Origin: CAVQLX01 sp963811605
GTDB lineage: Bacteria > Desulfobacterota > Binatia > DP-6
Length of the DNA: 64,000 nt
Reading direction: 5' to 3'
Assembly (NCBI GenBank): GCA_963811605.1
Contig: CAWESA010000006.1
Span: forward strand, 1 to 64,000
Of the stretch, positions 25,465-34,658 are shown piece by piece. The stretch's first letter is position 1. Every line of letters begins with the position of its first letter. Made by a program: the position numbers and the translations under genes. Under the pieces are notes generated by a model that worked only from the letters and a program-made list of their open reading frames with translations, had not been told where the DNA came from and did not search any database.

Positions 25465-26503
25465 TCACCAGGCGCGTGTTGCGCCGATCGCGGGGGTCAG
25501 GATGCGCGCCGGATCGATTCCCTGCCGCACCGCGGCGGCGTGGAAGCGGCGCGGCGGCTCGTCGAGGGGCTCGTCGGTGAGATCGAACGTCCCGTAGTGG
25601 ATGCCGAGCAGGCGGTCGGCGCGCGCGTCCAGGCCGGCCTGGAGCGCTTCCTCGGGATTCAGGTGCACCGGCTGCATCATGGCCGGCGGGTCGTAGGCCC
25701 CGATCGGCACGGCGGCGAGGTCGAACGGGCCCAGCCGGGTCCCGATCTCCGCGAACAGGCGGGCGTAGCCGGTGTCGCCGGCGAACCAGAAGCGGCGGGT
25801 CGGGCCCGTGATGACCCAGCCGGACCACAGGGTCCGGTTCATGTCGCCGAGGCTGCGCTGGCTCCAGTGACGCGCCGGGACGCAGGTGATGGTCACCGCG
25901 CCGAGGGAGCGCGACTCCCACCAGTCGAGCTCCTCCACCACCCCGCCGATGTCCGCGTCGCGCAGGATCTCGCCGACGCGGAGCGGCACGAAGAAGCGCG
26001 TGCCGCGGGCAGCCAGCGCCCGCAGCGAGGGCAGGTCGAGATGGTCGTAGTGCGAGTGGGAGACGACCACGGCGTCGATGGGCGGCAGCGCCGACAACCG
26101 GCATGGGCGGCGGCACGAAGCGACGGGGTCCGAGCCACGAGACGGGGCTCGCCGTGTCGGACCAGATGGGGTCGGTCAGGATGGTCACGTGGTCCATCTG
26201 GACGAGCACGCTGGCATGGCCCAGCCAGGTCACGCTCGGCGCGCTGTGGCGGGCATTGTCGCGCAGCCAGGCGCCGTCGTTCGGCACCAGGGCGGGCGCT
26301 CCCGGGCGGGAGAACATGGCCCCGACGGCCCGGCGCAGGAAGAAGGGCAGCGTGATCGCCAGGCCCGGGCGCTCGTAGGGCTCGAGGTTGGTGAAGCCGT
26401 CGGCGGTGTGGTGGGGCGGGGTGTCCATCGCGAGGACCGACCGGGCCTGGGCGGCGAGACCGAGCGCCAGCAGGCACGCGCACGCATGATACGATCGACC
26501 CAC
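25465..26503 (-). pseudogene. Exported metallo-beta-lactamase-fold hydrolase with frameshift
   Basis: Two overlapping frames together give one protein of the UlaG/NAPE-PLD-like metallo-hydrolase group. The upstream frame has a signal peptide and VTWLGHASVLVQMDHVTILTDP, then GPRRFVPPPMPV. The downstream frame (from about 26,097) resumes with LPPIDAVVVSHSHYDHLDL, the HxHxDH zinc motif, and continues through FWFAGDTGYARL and LGIHYGTFDLTDEP to the stop. The break lies at about 26,090-26,100 in a GC-rich run and needs one base removed to restore the frame. A sequencing error or a recent loss is equally possible. If intact it would be a periplasmic phospholipase-D/lactonase-type enzyme. It is divergent from TetR. 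Confidence 0.7.
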
Positions 26504-26564
26504 CAGCCGAAGCTATCCGCTCGCGGCGTGCCAGGCGAGGCTCGAGGGGCGTCCTGCTTGAACC

Positions 26565-26579
26565 TGCATTCGGACTGCA
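26565..26579. promoter_or_regulatory. TGCA-N7-TGCA candidate operator (TetR-dehalogenase-GST)
   Basis: TGCA-ttcggac-TGCA lies 17 bases upstream of the TetR start codon, in the divergent space shared with the metallo-beta-lactamase gene. Placement directly before a TetR gene is the classic arrangement for autoregulation and makes that TetR the first candidate for binding all four copies. Confidence 0.55.
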
Positions 26580-26596
26580 ATAACTACCGCACGTCC

Positions 26597-27205
26597 ATGG
26601 CGCTGGCGTCTCCCGCTCCCCTGATCGTCGACGGCCGTCTCGCACGCGGCGCCCGCGCCCGCGCCGCCATCGTCGAGGCGCTCCTCGCCCTCATCGAGCG
26701 CGGCGACCTGCGTCCGAGCGCGGCGCGAGTGGCGGAGCGCGCGGGCGTGTCGCTCCGATCGGTGTTCCAGCACTTCAGCGACGTCGAGTCGCTGTTCGCC
26801 ACCGCCGCGGCGCGGCAAGCGGAGCGCCTGGCGCCGCTCGTGGGCGCCGCGCCGGACGAGGGACCGCTGCCACGCCGGCTCGACGCGTTCGTCCGCCAGC
26901 GCGCCCGCCTCCTCGAGACCGTGGCGCCGGTGCGGCGGGCGGCCATCCTGGTGGAGCCGTTCTCCGCCGAGCTGCAGGGGCGCCTCGCCGCCTTTCGCGC
27001 CCTCAAGGCCGAGGAGGTCCGCCGTGTCTTCGCCGTCGAGCTGGCGCGGCGACCGGGGGCCGCCCGGCGCCGATTGCTGGCCGCGCTGGTCGCGATCGCG
27101 AGCTGGAACACCTGGCAGGCGCTGCGCCAGCACCAGGGCCTGTCGCAGCGCGAAGCGCGGCGTGTGCTCCACGCGATGCTCGAAGCCCAGCTGCGGAGGA
27201 GCTGA
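26597..27205 (+). CDS. TetR-family transcriptional regulator
   Basis: A 202-residue regulator. The N-terminal HTH is clear: RARAAIVEALLALIERGDLRP then SAARVAERAGVSLRSVFQHFSDVESLFATA (about residues 18-72), the TetR signature including the FxHFxxxExL end. The C-terminal ligand domain is Arg/Ala-rich with no recognisable ligand motif. The stop overlaps the dehalogenase start as TGATG, so regulator and enzyme are translated together. A TGCA-N7-TGCA element sits just upstream. A repressor of its own operon, released by the substrate, is the usual mode (inference). Confidence 0.85.
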   Translation: MALASPAPLIVDGRLARGARARAAIVEALLALIERGDLRPSAARVAERAGVSLRSVFQHFSDVESLFATAAARQAERLAPLVGAAPDEGPLPRRLDAFVRQRARLLETVAPVRRAAILVEPFSAELQGRLAAFRALKAEEVRRVFAVELARRPGAARRRLLAALVAIASWNTWQALRQHQGLSQREARRVLHAMLEAQLRRS

Positions 27206-28095
27206 TGGACGTCCTGCGCACCCCGGACGAGCGCTTTCGCGATCTGCCCGGCTATCCGTTCTCGCCGCGCTGGCTGGAGACCGACGGCCTGCGCATCCAC
27301 TACGTCGACGAGGGACCTCGTGACGGTGCGCCCGTCCTCCTCCTGCACGGCGAGCCGTCGTGGTCCTTTCTCTATCGCACCATGATCCCGATCATCGTGG
27401 CCGCCGGCCACCGGGCCGTCGCGCCCGACCTGGTCGGCTTCGGCCGCTCGGACAAGCCGGCGCAGCGCGAGGAGTACACCTACCAGCGCCACGTCGACTG
27501 GATGCGCGCCGTCCTCGGCGAGCTCGCGCTGCGCGACGTCACGCTGGTCTGTCAGGACTGGGGCGGCCTGATCGGCCTCCGTCTCGTGGCGGAGCATGCC
27601 GACCGCTTCGCGCGCGTCGTCGCCGCCAATACCATGCTGCCCACCGGCGACGTCGCTCCCGGGGCCGGATTTCTCGCCTGGCGAACGTTCTCGCAGGGCG
27701 TTCCCGAGTTCCCGGTCGGGCGGATCGTGCAGGGCGGCTGCGTCACGTCGCTGCCGCCGGAGGTGGTCGCCGCCTACGACGCCCCCTTTCCCGATGAGCG
27801 CTTCAAGGCGGGCGCCCGGCAGTTTCCGCTCCTCGTGCCCATCAGCCCGGACGATCCGGCGGCCGCGCCGAATCGCGCGGCCTGGGCGGCGCTCGAGCGC
27901 TTCGAGAAGCCGTTCCTGACGGCGTTCAGCGACTCCGATCCGATCACCGGTGGCGGCGACGCCGTGCTCCAGGCGCGCATCCCCGGCGCGCGCGGCCAGG
28001 CGCACGCGACCATCACCGGCGGCGGGCACTTCCTGCAGGAGGATCGCGGCGAGGTCCTGGCCCGCGTGATCGTCGATTTCATCGCGCGCACGTGA
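27205..28095 (+). CDS. Haloalkane dehalogenase
   Basis: A 296-residue alpha/beta-hydrolase with the haloalkane dehalogenase plan, hydrolysing a carbon-halogen bond to an alcohol. Visible: HGEPSWSFLYR (oxyanion/halide region, residues 48-58), the nucleophile Asp118 in VCQDWGG, with the halide-binding Trp119 directly after it, a cap region, the likely acid Asp245 in FSDSDPITGG, and His275 in GGGHFLQED. An acid after the seventh strand fits the DhlA-like (HLD-I) arrangement. A related epoxide hydrolase is less likely because the motif is EPSW with DW after the nucleophile. It is coupled to TetR upstream and followed 11 bases later by an extended GST. Confidence 0.85.
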   Translation: MDVLRTPDERFRDLPGYPFSPRWLETDGLRIHYVDEGPRDGAPVLLLHGEPSWSFLYRTMIPIIVAAGHRAVAPDLVGFGRSDKPAQREEYTYQRHVDWMRAVLGELALRDVTLVCQDWGGLIGLRLVAEHADRFARVVAANTMLPTGDVAPGAGFLAWRTFSQGVPEFPVGRIVQGGCVTSLPPEVVAAYDAPFPDERFKAGARQFPLLVPISPDDPAAAPNRAAWAALERFEKPFLTAFSDSDPITGGGDAVLQARIPGARGQAHATITGGGHFLQEDRGEVLARVIVDFIART

Positions 28096-28106
28096 AGGGA
28101 GGCGAC

Positions 28107-29105
28107 ATGACCGGCACGTATCGCATCTTCGGCGTCGAGCTCTCCCCCTACTCGGTGAAGGTACGCTCGTACTTCCGGTACAAGGGGATCCCGCACGAGT
28201 GGGTGGTGCGTACGGTGCACACGCAGGCGGAGTTCGACCGCTACGCCAAGCTGCCGCTGATCCCGCTGGTGGTCGCGCCCGACGGCACGGCGATGCAGGA
28301 CTCGACGCCCATCATCGAGCGCCTGGAGCAGGAGTTTCCCGAGCCGTCGATCCATCCGGGCGATGCGACGGCGGCGTTCATGTCCGCGCTCCTCGAGGAG
28401 TACGGCGACGAGTGGGGCAACAAGCCCATGTTCCACTATCGCTGGTTCTACGAGGCGGACCAGGAGTCGGGCGCCGATCGCATCGCACGGACCATGAATC
28501 CGGACGCGACCGACGAGCTGCTCGACGGCATCCGTGGCGCCGTGAAGGGCCGCATGATCCCCCGCCTCAAGTTCGTCGGCTCGTCGGCGGCGACGAAGGA
28601 TCAGATCGAGGGGTCGTTCCTGCGCCTGCTCGCGCTCCTCGAGCGCCATCTCGAGAGCCGGCCGTTCCTGTTCGGCGGCCGCCCCGCGTTCGGAGACTTC
28701 GGCGTCTTCGCGCAGCTGTACGAGTGTCTCTCCGATCCCACACCGGGCGCGATCATCCGGACGCGCGCGCCGCGCGTGCAGGCGTGGATCGAGCGCATGC
28801 TGGCGCCGCAGGCCTCGGGCGGCTGGGAGCCGTGGGAGGTGCTCGAGCCGACCCTGCTGCCGGTGCTGCGCGACGAGGTGGCGGGCGTCTTCCTGCCGTG
28901 GAGCGCCGCCAATGCCCGCGCCCTGGCGGCCGGCGAGAAGGAGTTCTCGGTCGAGCTGGGCGGCAAGCCGTTCACGCAGGAGACGCAGCGCTACCACGCC
29001 AAGTCGCTGGCGGCGCTGCGCGCCCGCCATGCGGCGATCGGCGACCGCGCCGCGGTCGACGCGGCGCTCGAGCGCGCCGGCTGCCGGCGCTGGCTCGCGG
29101 CGTAG
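28107..29105 (+). CDS. Extended glutathione S-transferase-like protein (332 aa)
   Basis: The N-terminal thioredoxin-fold GST domain is clear (about residues 1-80: VELSPYSVKVRSYFRYKGIPHEWV, IPLVVAPDGTAMQDSTPIIERLE). A helical domain follows with FLFGGRPAFGDFGVFAQLYECLSDPTPG, then an extension of about 110 residues that ordinary GSTs lack. The candidate catalytic residue near the start is Ser (SPYS). The start follows GGGAGG. It ends the TetR-dehalogenase operon. A larger homologue of the same plan lies at 41.9 kb, also behind a TGCA-N7-TGCA element. The substrate is unknown; conjugation or isomerisation of a catabolic intermediate is plausible. Confidence 0.8.
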   Translation: MTGTYRIFGVELSPYSVKVRSYFRYKGIPHEWVVRTVHTQAEFDRYAKLPLIPLVVAPDGTAMQDSTPIIERLEQEFPEPSIHPGDATAAFMSALLEEYGDEWGNKPMFHYRWFYEADQESGADRIARTMNPDATDELLDGIRGAVKGRMIPRLKFVGSSAATKDQIEGSFLRLLALLERHLESRPFLFGGRPAFGDFGVFAQLYECLSDPTPGAIIRTRAPRVQAWIERMLAPQASGGWEPWEVLEPTLLPVLRDEVAGVFLPWSAANARALAAGEKEFSVELGGKPFTQETQRYHAKSLAALRARHAAIGDRAAVDAALERAGCRRWLAA

Positions 29106-29112
29106 CGCGCCG

Positions 29113-29724
29113 TCAGTGTGCGGGCGCGTCCGGGCCCCACACCTCCCGCAAGCGCGCGTCGCGGCCGCAGTTCCAGCGATAGACGCGGTACCGGACCGGA
29201 TTCTTCTTGTAGTAGTCCTGGTGATAGTCCTCGGCCGGGTAGAAGGCGCCCGCGGCGACGATCTGGGTGACGATCGGCCCGGGCAGCTTCCTCGCCGCTT
29301 CCAGCGCCTGCCTCGACGCCTCGGCGAGCCGACGCTGCGTCTCGTCGTGATAGAAGATCTCGGTGCGGTACTGGGTGCCGTGGTCGCAGAACTGCGCGTT
29401 GGCCGTCGTCGGGTCGACGTTGTGCCAGAAGACGTCGAGGAGCTTCTCGTAGCTGACCCTCGCGGGATCGTACGCGATCTCGATCGCCTCCGCGTGCCCG
29501 GTGCCGCCCGCCGAGACCTCCTCGTAGGTCGGATTGACCGTGGTGCCTCCGGTGTAGCCCGACGTGACCGACACCACGCCGTCGAGGGCCTCGAACGGCG
29601 GCTCCATGCACCAGAAGCAGCCCCCGGCGAAGGTGGCCCTGGCGAGAGCGGGCGGATCGGCGGCCACCGCGGGCGCGGCGAGCGCGGCAATGACAGCGAG
29701 GGCGACGAGACGGAGCGTGTGCAT
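29113..29724 (-). CDS. msrA: Exported peptide-methionine (S)-S-oxide reductase MsrA
   Basis: A 203-residue MsrA that repairs methionine sulfoxide. A signal peptide (MHTLRLVALAVIAALAAPAVAA) places it in the periplasm. The catalytic motif GGCFWCME carries Cys36, with Cys39 in the same GCFWC box. The conserved FWHNVDPTTANAQFCDHGTQYRT and AEDYHQDYY segments are present. It is convergent with the extended-GST gene, 7 bases apart, so it is transcribed independently. No MsrB is nearby. Confidence 0.93.
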   Translation of the reverse strand: MHTLRLVALAVIAALAAPAVAADPPALARATFAGGCFWCMEPPFEALDGVVSVTSGYTGGTTVNPTYEEVSAGGTGHAEAIEIAYDPARVSYEKLLDVFWHNVDPTTANAQFCDHGTQYRTEIFYHDETQRRLAEASRQALEAARKLPGPIVTQIVAAGAFYPAEDYHQDYYKKNPVRYRVYRWNCGRDARLREVWGPDAPAH

Positions 29725-29903
29725 CTGGGGTTTGATGCACTGGCGCGTGGAGTCGATACAAGTCGGCCGTTCGCGCACTCCGAGCTGGCTGCGAATCGGG
29801 TGCGTGGGCGCGGCCGCGGCGCTGGCTGCCGGATGGCGGGCGACTTCCCGCCGCGCGCCGGCGGATGCTTGACCTCGCGCGGACACCTGGGGCACGGAGG
29901 CGC

Positions 29904-30968
29904 ATGTCCTACCGAGTGATCCAGTGGAGCACCGGCAACGTCGGCAAGCTCGCGCTGCGCGGCATCATCAACCATCCCGACCTCGAGCTCGTCGGCCTGT
30001 GGGTGCACGGCGCCGACAAGGTGGGCCGCGACGCCGGCGATCTGTGCGGGCTCGGACGGACGGTCGGCGTGACCGCGACCAGCGACGCGGCCGCACTCCT
30101 CGCCCTCGATGCCGACTGCGTGTCGTACACGGCGACCGCCGACATCCGGCTGCCGGAGGCGGTCGACGACCTCTGCCGCATCCTCGAGGCGGGAAAGAAC
30201 GTCGTCTCCACATCGGTCGTGCCGCTGGTCTTTCCGCCGGGCGCGCCCGCGGAGATCGTCGCTCGGCTCGAGGCGGCGTGCCGGAAGGGTGGCACGTCGT
30301 GCTTCACCTCCGGCATCGACCCGGGCTTCGCAAACGACGCACTGCCGATCATGCTGCTGAGCGCCTGCGAGCGCGTGGACTCGGTGCGCGTGATGGAGAT
30401 CCTCGACTACGCCACCTACGACCAGCCCACGGTCCTCTTCGACACCATGGGCTTCGCGAAGCCGCTCGACCACACGCCGTTGCTGCTCATTCCCGGCATC
30501 CTCACGCTGGCCTGGGGTCCGGTCGTGCACGCGATCGCGGCCGCCCTCGGCACCGAGGTGGACGAGATCCGCGAGACGTACGACCGCCGCGCCACCGACA
30601 CGGCCTTCACCGTGCCGTCTGGTCCCGTGCCCGCGGGCACCGCGGCCGCGCTGCGCTTCGAGGTGCAGGGCATCGTGCGCGGCCGGCCCGCGATCATTCT
30701 CGAGCACGTGACCCGCCTCCGTCCCGAGCTCGTGCCGGAGTGGCCGCAGCCCGCCGGCGGCGGCTGCTATCGCGTGATCATCGAGGGCTCGCCGTCGATG
30801 ATCTGCGATCTCCAGCTGCTCGGCGAGGACGGCGACCACAACACCGGCGGCCTCGTCGCCACCGCGATGCGCATCCTGAACGCGGTCCCGGCCGTGTGCG
30901 CGGCGAAGCCCGGCCTGCTGGCGGCGCAGGACCTGCCCTTCTACAGCGCCCGCGGCCTGCTCGCCTGA
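29904..30968 (+). CDS. Dihydrodipicolinate reductase-like NAD(P) oxidoreductase
   Basis: A 354-residue oxidoreductase with an N-terminal Rossmann fold (VIQWSTGNVGKLALRGIINHPDLELVGLWVH). Its middle domain (GGTSCFTSGIDPGFANDALPI and VMEILDYATYDQPTVLFDTMGF) matches the DapB-like/2,4-diaminopentanoate dehydrogenase-like family often annotated simply as dihydrodipicolinate reductase. It is much longer than true DapB (about 270 residues) and is probably catabolic, acting on an unknown carbonyl or amine. The chosen ATG follows GGGGCACGGAGG; earlier Met codons give an Arg-rich leader. Confidence 0.78.
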   Translation: MSYRVIQWSTGNVGKLALRGIINHPDLELVGLWVHGADKVGRDAGDLCGLGRTVGVTATSDAAALLALDADCVSYTATADIRLPEAVDDLCRILEAGKNVVSTSVVPLVFPPGAPAEIVARLEAACRKGGTSCFTSGIDPGFANDALPIMLLSACERVDSVRVMEILDYATYDQPTVLFDTMGFAKPLDHTPLLLIPGILTLAWGPVVHAIAAALGTEVDEIRETYDRRATDTAFTVPSGPVPAGTAAALRFEVQGIVRGRPAIILEHVTRLRPELVPEWPQPAGGGCYRVIIEGSPSMICDLQLLGEDGDHNTGGLVATAMRILNAVPAVCAAKPGLLAAQDLPFYSARGLLA

Positions 30969-31039
30969 GGGCACCTCCGGGCCCGGTATCGCCCGTGTCC
31001 CTCCCCCGGGCTCCGGCGGCGGCTGGCGAGATGCTTCGC

Positions 31040-34000
31040 CTAGTTCTCGAGCTCCCGGCGCGCCGCGGCCGCGCGCTTGCTCTGGCCCGACTGGTTCATG
31101 TGGTCGAGGTCGTGCGGCAGGTAGTCCTGGTCGGGTATCATCGGCGTGCAGAAGTCGATCAGCTGCTCGCCCGGGAACTCGTGGCGCAGCCGGTTGTCGA
31201 GCTGTGCCACCAGCTCGTTCGTCTGGGTGGGGCCCGTGGTGCCCTGGGGAGGCGTGAGGGCGATGAAGGTCTTCACCTGGCTCGCCGCGGCGCTGGTGAC
31301 CATGGAGCGGTAGGCGAGCACGATGGCCTCGAGCGGAGGCGGGACGCCGTAGAGCTGGCCCGCCTCGACCATGAGCGGGATGTCGGCCGTCCCGAACGCC
31401 AGGACCACGGCATCGGGCGCATCGAGCGCGAGCGCGCTGGCGAGCTGGGTCGGGCCGTCGGGAGGCGCCGGGGCATCCTGCGGGTACACGGTCGCGGACG
31501 GCGCGGCCCGATTCCGTGTTCGCCAGGTCGGTCGCGTGACGAGGTCGTCGAGGCCGTCGCACCAGAAGCGCAGCGGCGAGCCGGGCGACTGGGTATTCTC
31601 GTCCCCGAGGCACGACGTCGTGATCAGGCCGTCGCCGTTGATGTCGGTCAGGATGGGCTCGACGCGAATCCCGCCGTGCGCCACCTGGAGCTCGAGGGTG
31701 TTGCTCGAGGTCGCGAGAAAGGGCAGCGAGTCCCGCACCGCGACGGCGTTCGCCTTGTCGCCGGTCGACAGGGTCGCACGCACCACCGGCGTGGCGGGCG
31801 TGGAGACATCGATCACGCGCAGGCCCTGCGCGGACTGCCTGGTGCTGACGAACGCCCGCCCGCCGTACACCGCGACGCCGCTGTTGTCGGTGCCGAGATT
31901 GAGCGAGGACACCAGCTGCAACCCCCCACCGTACGGGCTGTTCAGCACGAAGAAGTCCGCGGCGGAGCCGGCGTTGTACGTGATCCCCACGGTGACTCCG
32001 GCATGGTAGGCGATGCCTCGCCCGGGGTTGTTGCCGGAGACGTTGTACGCGGAGCGCTCGGCGGGGGCGTTCGGCTTGGAGACGTCGAGGACCAGGAACT
32101 CCTTGGTCGAGCTGGCCGTCGCGAGATAGGCGAAGTCCCCGGCCACGTCGATGTCGTTGACGCTGGCCCCGATCTCGTAGGTTCCGAGGAGCTTGATCGC
32201 CGCGGGATTCGCCGCGTCGATGACGAAGAGCTCGGGCCCCGAGCTGCTCGCGGTCCCCAGATAGACGCGCGTGCCCACGACGGCGAGCGCCAGCGCGTCA
32301 CTCCCGCCGGGCGAGTCGTACGCGCCGACGAGCTTCGGCGCGGTCTTCGTGCTCACGTCCAGCACGACGAGCTCCCGGTTGTTCTGGCGCGTCCCCAGGT
32401 AGGCGCGTGACCCCTCGACGCGCACGCGGGTCACGTCCGCCGCGACGTCGTAGCCGCCGACGAAGACCGGGCGCGTGGGATCGGCGATGCTCACGATGCT
32501 GAGCTCGGGCGACTTGTCCCCGGTGTTGTCGGTTGCGACGTAGGCGTAGTCGCCCTGGATGGCGACGTCCTGCGCGTCGGCATTGCTGGTCGCATTGAAG
32601 CTGCCGATCACGTGCGCAATCCCGTTCTGGGGACAGGTCGTGGAGGCGGCTTCCAGCGCACAGGCGGCGTTGCAGCAGTCTCCGCTCACCGCATTGCCGT
32701 CGTCGCACTGCTCGCCCGGGTCGACCAGACCGTTGCCGCAACGCGACGTGGTGTAGCCCACGAAGTCCAGCGGTCGCGACGGGGTGGCGCTCACCCCTTC
32801 GACGAATACCGGGTTGCCGTCCAGCGGGAGCGCCACCTCGCCCACGCTCGACGTCAGCGTGGTGGCGTTGCTCATGAGATCCGTCACCGTCACGCTCCCC
32901 GTGCCGGCCGGCACCTTGACGACCACCTTGCGCCCGGGCGTCGATCCCCAGACATCGACCCCCGGCGTGCCCTCGCGCAGCACGGCGATGACCGTGCGGC
33001 CTGCCCGGTCGAAGACGTAGCCGATGAGCGTGCCGTCGGTGCGCACCTGGAACGAGCGCACGAAGTCGGCGGGGCCCACCAGATCGCTCAGTGTCCGCAT
33101 CGCCACCGCGAGCGGCTTCGGCGTGTAGTCCATGTGGACCGGGTACTCGCCGAACTCCCTGAAGCCCGCGACGTCGTCGAAGTCGTAGATGATGTGGTAG
33201 ATGAAGTGCAGGAGACGCGATGCCCCGGCGGCGCGACTCCGGAACCAGACGGGCAGCATGTCCTTGCCCGGGCGATAGGGGTTGAGCGACCGGCCGTACG
33301 CCTCGGTGTTCCAGAGCGCCTTGGCGGAGAGGCCGCTGGTCTGGAGGAGCGTGCGCGCCCCGGCGACCTCCGGCCCGTCGGCGTAGTGGTACCCGAAGGC
33401 GTCGAACGTGTTCCCCGCCGGCGGGAAGAAGGCCGACGGAAAGGTCGTGCTGCTCGCATTCGCCAGGTTCAGGATCACCCGGTTGGCAGGGTCGGTCGAC
33501 CGCAGCGCGCTCGACGCGATCTGCGCCACCTGTGCGAAACGCTGGCCGGCGAGCGTGCGCTGGTTCGCCGCGCTCAGCGTCGGCTCGAAGAAGAGCGACG
33601 AGTCGGGCTCGTTCCACAGCTCCCAGTGGCGGATCCGGCCGGCGAAGCGCGCCGCCATCGTCCTGACGTAGCGATCCCAGTCGCCCGTCTGCGGCGACGC
33701 GAGCCGCCAGTACGGCCCCAGGCCGGCGTCGGTGGTGTTGTTCGGATCGGACGATGCCCACCGCGCAGAGCCGAAGAGCTGCGCCACGACCTGCACCCCG
33801 TGCGCCCGGAGGGCATCCACCCAGACGTCGAACGCCGCCGTGTCGAGCCACGCGGGATCGGTGACGTCCGGGCGGGCAGCCCGCGCGTCGAGCGCCCACT
33901 CCTGATGCCCCATGCGTACCCACTTGATGCCCAGGTCCTGGAGCTGCTGGGCGACGTCGTCGGCGAGCGCCAGCTCCGAAGGGTCGGGCAGGAGGTAGTA

Positions 34001-34414
34001 GCCGACCGCTGACCGGTCGTCGAAGTCCGGCGTGGGAGGAGGCGGGACCACGCCGATGGTGGTCTCCGCCTGCCAGGCGGGCGGCGAGGTGCGCAGCGGC
34101 ACGAGCGCACTGGTCGTCACGTCGTAGACGCCGTTCAGCGCGCCCGTGATCTGGTACCGCTCGCTGACCGACGCGGTGGCCGGGGCCGTGAAGGGACGCT
34201 CGTCCTGCAGGACGAGCCGTCCATACGGGTCCCGCACCTCGGTCACGAGCCACCCGGAGAAGCCGAAGCTGCCGGACGTCACGCTGACGGCGAAGTCCTT
34301 GACGTCGGCGCTGTGGAACAGGTTGCCGAACTTCGCGGTGCCGATGGTGACCCCGGCCCCTGCCTGCCCGACCGACAGCGCGACCCCGAGGAGTGCGCTC
34401 ACGAATCCTCGCAT
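31040..34414 (-). CDS. Secreted multidomain protein: GH-A glycosidase, DUF4215, LVIVD propeller, SGNH-like domain
   Basis: A 1,124-residue exported protein (signal peptide MRGFVSALLGVALSVGQAGA). Domains in order: a beta-sandwich-like N-terminus; a clan GH-A barrel (about 140-480) with acid/base Glu269 in ELWNEPD and nucleophile Glu371 in LWNTEAYG; a short beta domain; a Cys-rich CGNGLVDPGEQCDDGN module (about 565-600); an LVIVD-type propeller (about 605-925) with repeated VAIQGDYAYVAT-like strands. The last domain (about 930-1,124) is SGNH-hydrolase-like. Its block I reads CLGDENTQ, so the catalytic Ser is Glu939. Block III reads GTAD with Ala1010 in place of Asn, while DLDH (1102-1105) is kept. 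The last domain therefore looks inactive and may bind carbohydrate. Confidence 0.82.
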   Translation of the reverse strand: MRGFVSALLGVALSVGQAGAGVTIGTAKFGNLFHSADVKDFAVSVTSGSFGFSGWLVTEVRDPYGRLVLQDERPFTAPATASVSERYQITGALNGVYDVTTSALVPLRTSPPAWQAETTIGVVPPPPTPDFDDRSAVGYYLLPDPSELALADDVAQQLQDLGIKWVRMGHQEWALDARAARPDVTDPAWLDTAAFDVWVDALRAHGVQVVAQLFGSARWASSDPNNTTDAGLGPYWRLASPQTGDWDRYVRTMAARFAGRIRHWELWNEPDSSLFFEPTLSAANQRTLAGQRFAQVAQIASSALRSTDPANRVILNLANASSTTFPSAFFPPAGNTFDAFGYHYADGPEVAGARTLLQTSGLSAKALWNTEAYGRSLNPYRPGKDMLPVWFRSRAAGASRLLHFIYHIIYDFDDVAGFREFGEYPVHMDYTPKPLAVAMRTLSDLVGPADFVRSFQVRTDGTLIGYVFDRAGRTVIAVLREGTPGVDVWGSTPGRKVVVKVPAGTGSVTVTDLMSNATTLTSSVGEVALPLDGNPVFVEGVSATPSRPLDFVGYTTSRCGNGLVDPGEQCDDGNAVSGDCCNAACALEAASTTCPQNGIAHVIGSFNATSNADAQDVAIQGDYAYVATDNTGDKSPELSIVSIADPTRPVFVGGYDVAADVTRVRVEGSRAYLGTRQNNRELVVLDVSTKTAPKLVGAYDSPGGSDALALAVVGTRVYLGTASSSGPELFVIDAANPAAIKLLGTYEIGASVNDIDVAGDFAYLATASSTKEFLVLDVSKPNAPAERSAYNVSGNNPGRGIAYHAGVTVGITYNAGSAADFFVLNSPYGGGLQLVSSLNLGTDNSGVAVYGGRAFVSTRQSAQGLRVIDVSTPATPVVRATLSTGDKANAVAVRDSLPFLATSSNTLELQVAHGGIRVEPILTDINGDGLITTSCLGDENTQSPGSPLRFWCDGLDDLVTRPTWRTRNRAAPSATVYPQDAPAPPDGPTQLASALALDAPDAVVLAFGTADIPLMVEAGQLYGVPPPLEAIVLAYRSMVTSAAASQVKTFIALTPPQGTTGPTQTNELVAQLDNRLRHEFPGEQLIDFCTPMIPDQDYLPHDLDHMNQSGQSKRAAAARRELEN

Positions 34415-34658
34415 GGTGACCTCCGGGGCGGCCGGTGCTCGCCATCCGAGGCGCCGCCCTCACACGAGAGGCGTGCGCGGGGGCGTCACGACGTGAACGC
34501 CGCCCTCACGAGGTGGCTCGGTGGGTGATTCGTGTCATAGGGATACAGATAGACAGCGCGCCACCTGGCGCATGGAGAGCCCGTCGGGGCCGGGGGGTGG
34601 CCATGGGCCCTCCCCCGGGGAGTCGCGGCCCCCCGGTGCCGCTCCACGCACCGGCGGC

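Noticed and set aside
29718..29740. Two TGCA sequences around the MsrA start codon
   Set aside because: Spacing is 12 bases and one copy overlaps the start codon; it does not fit the N7 element.
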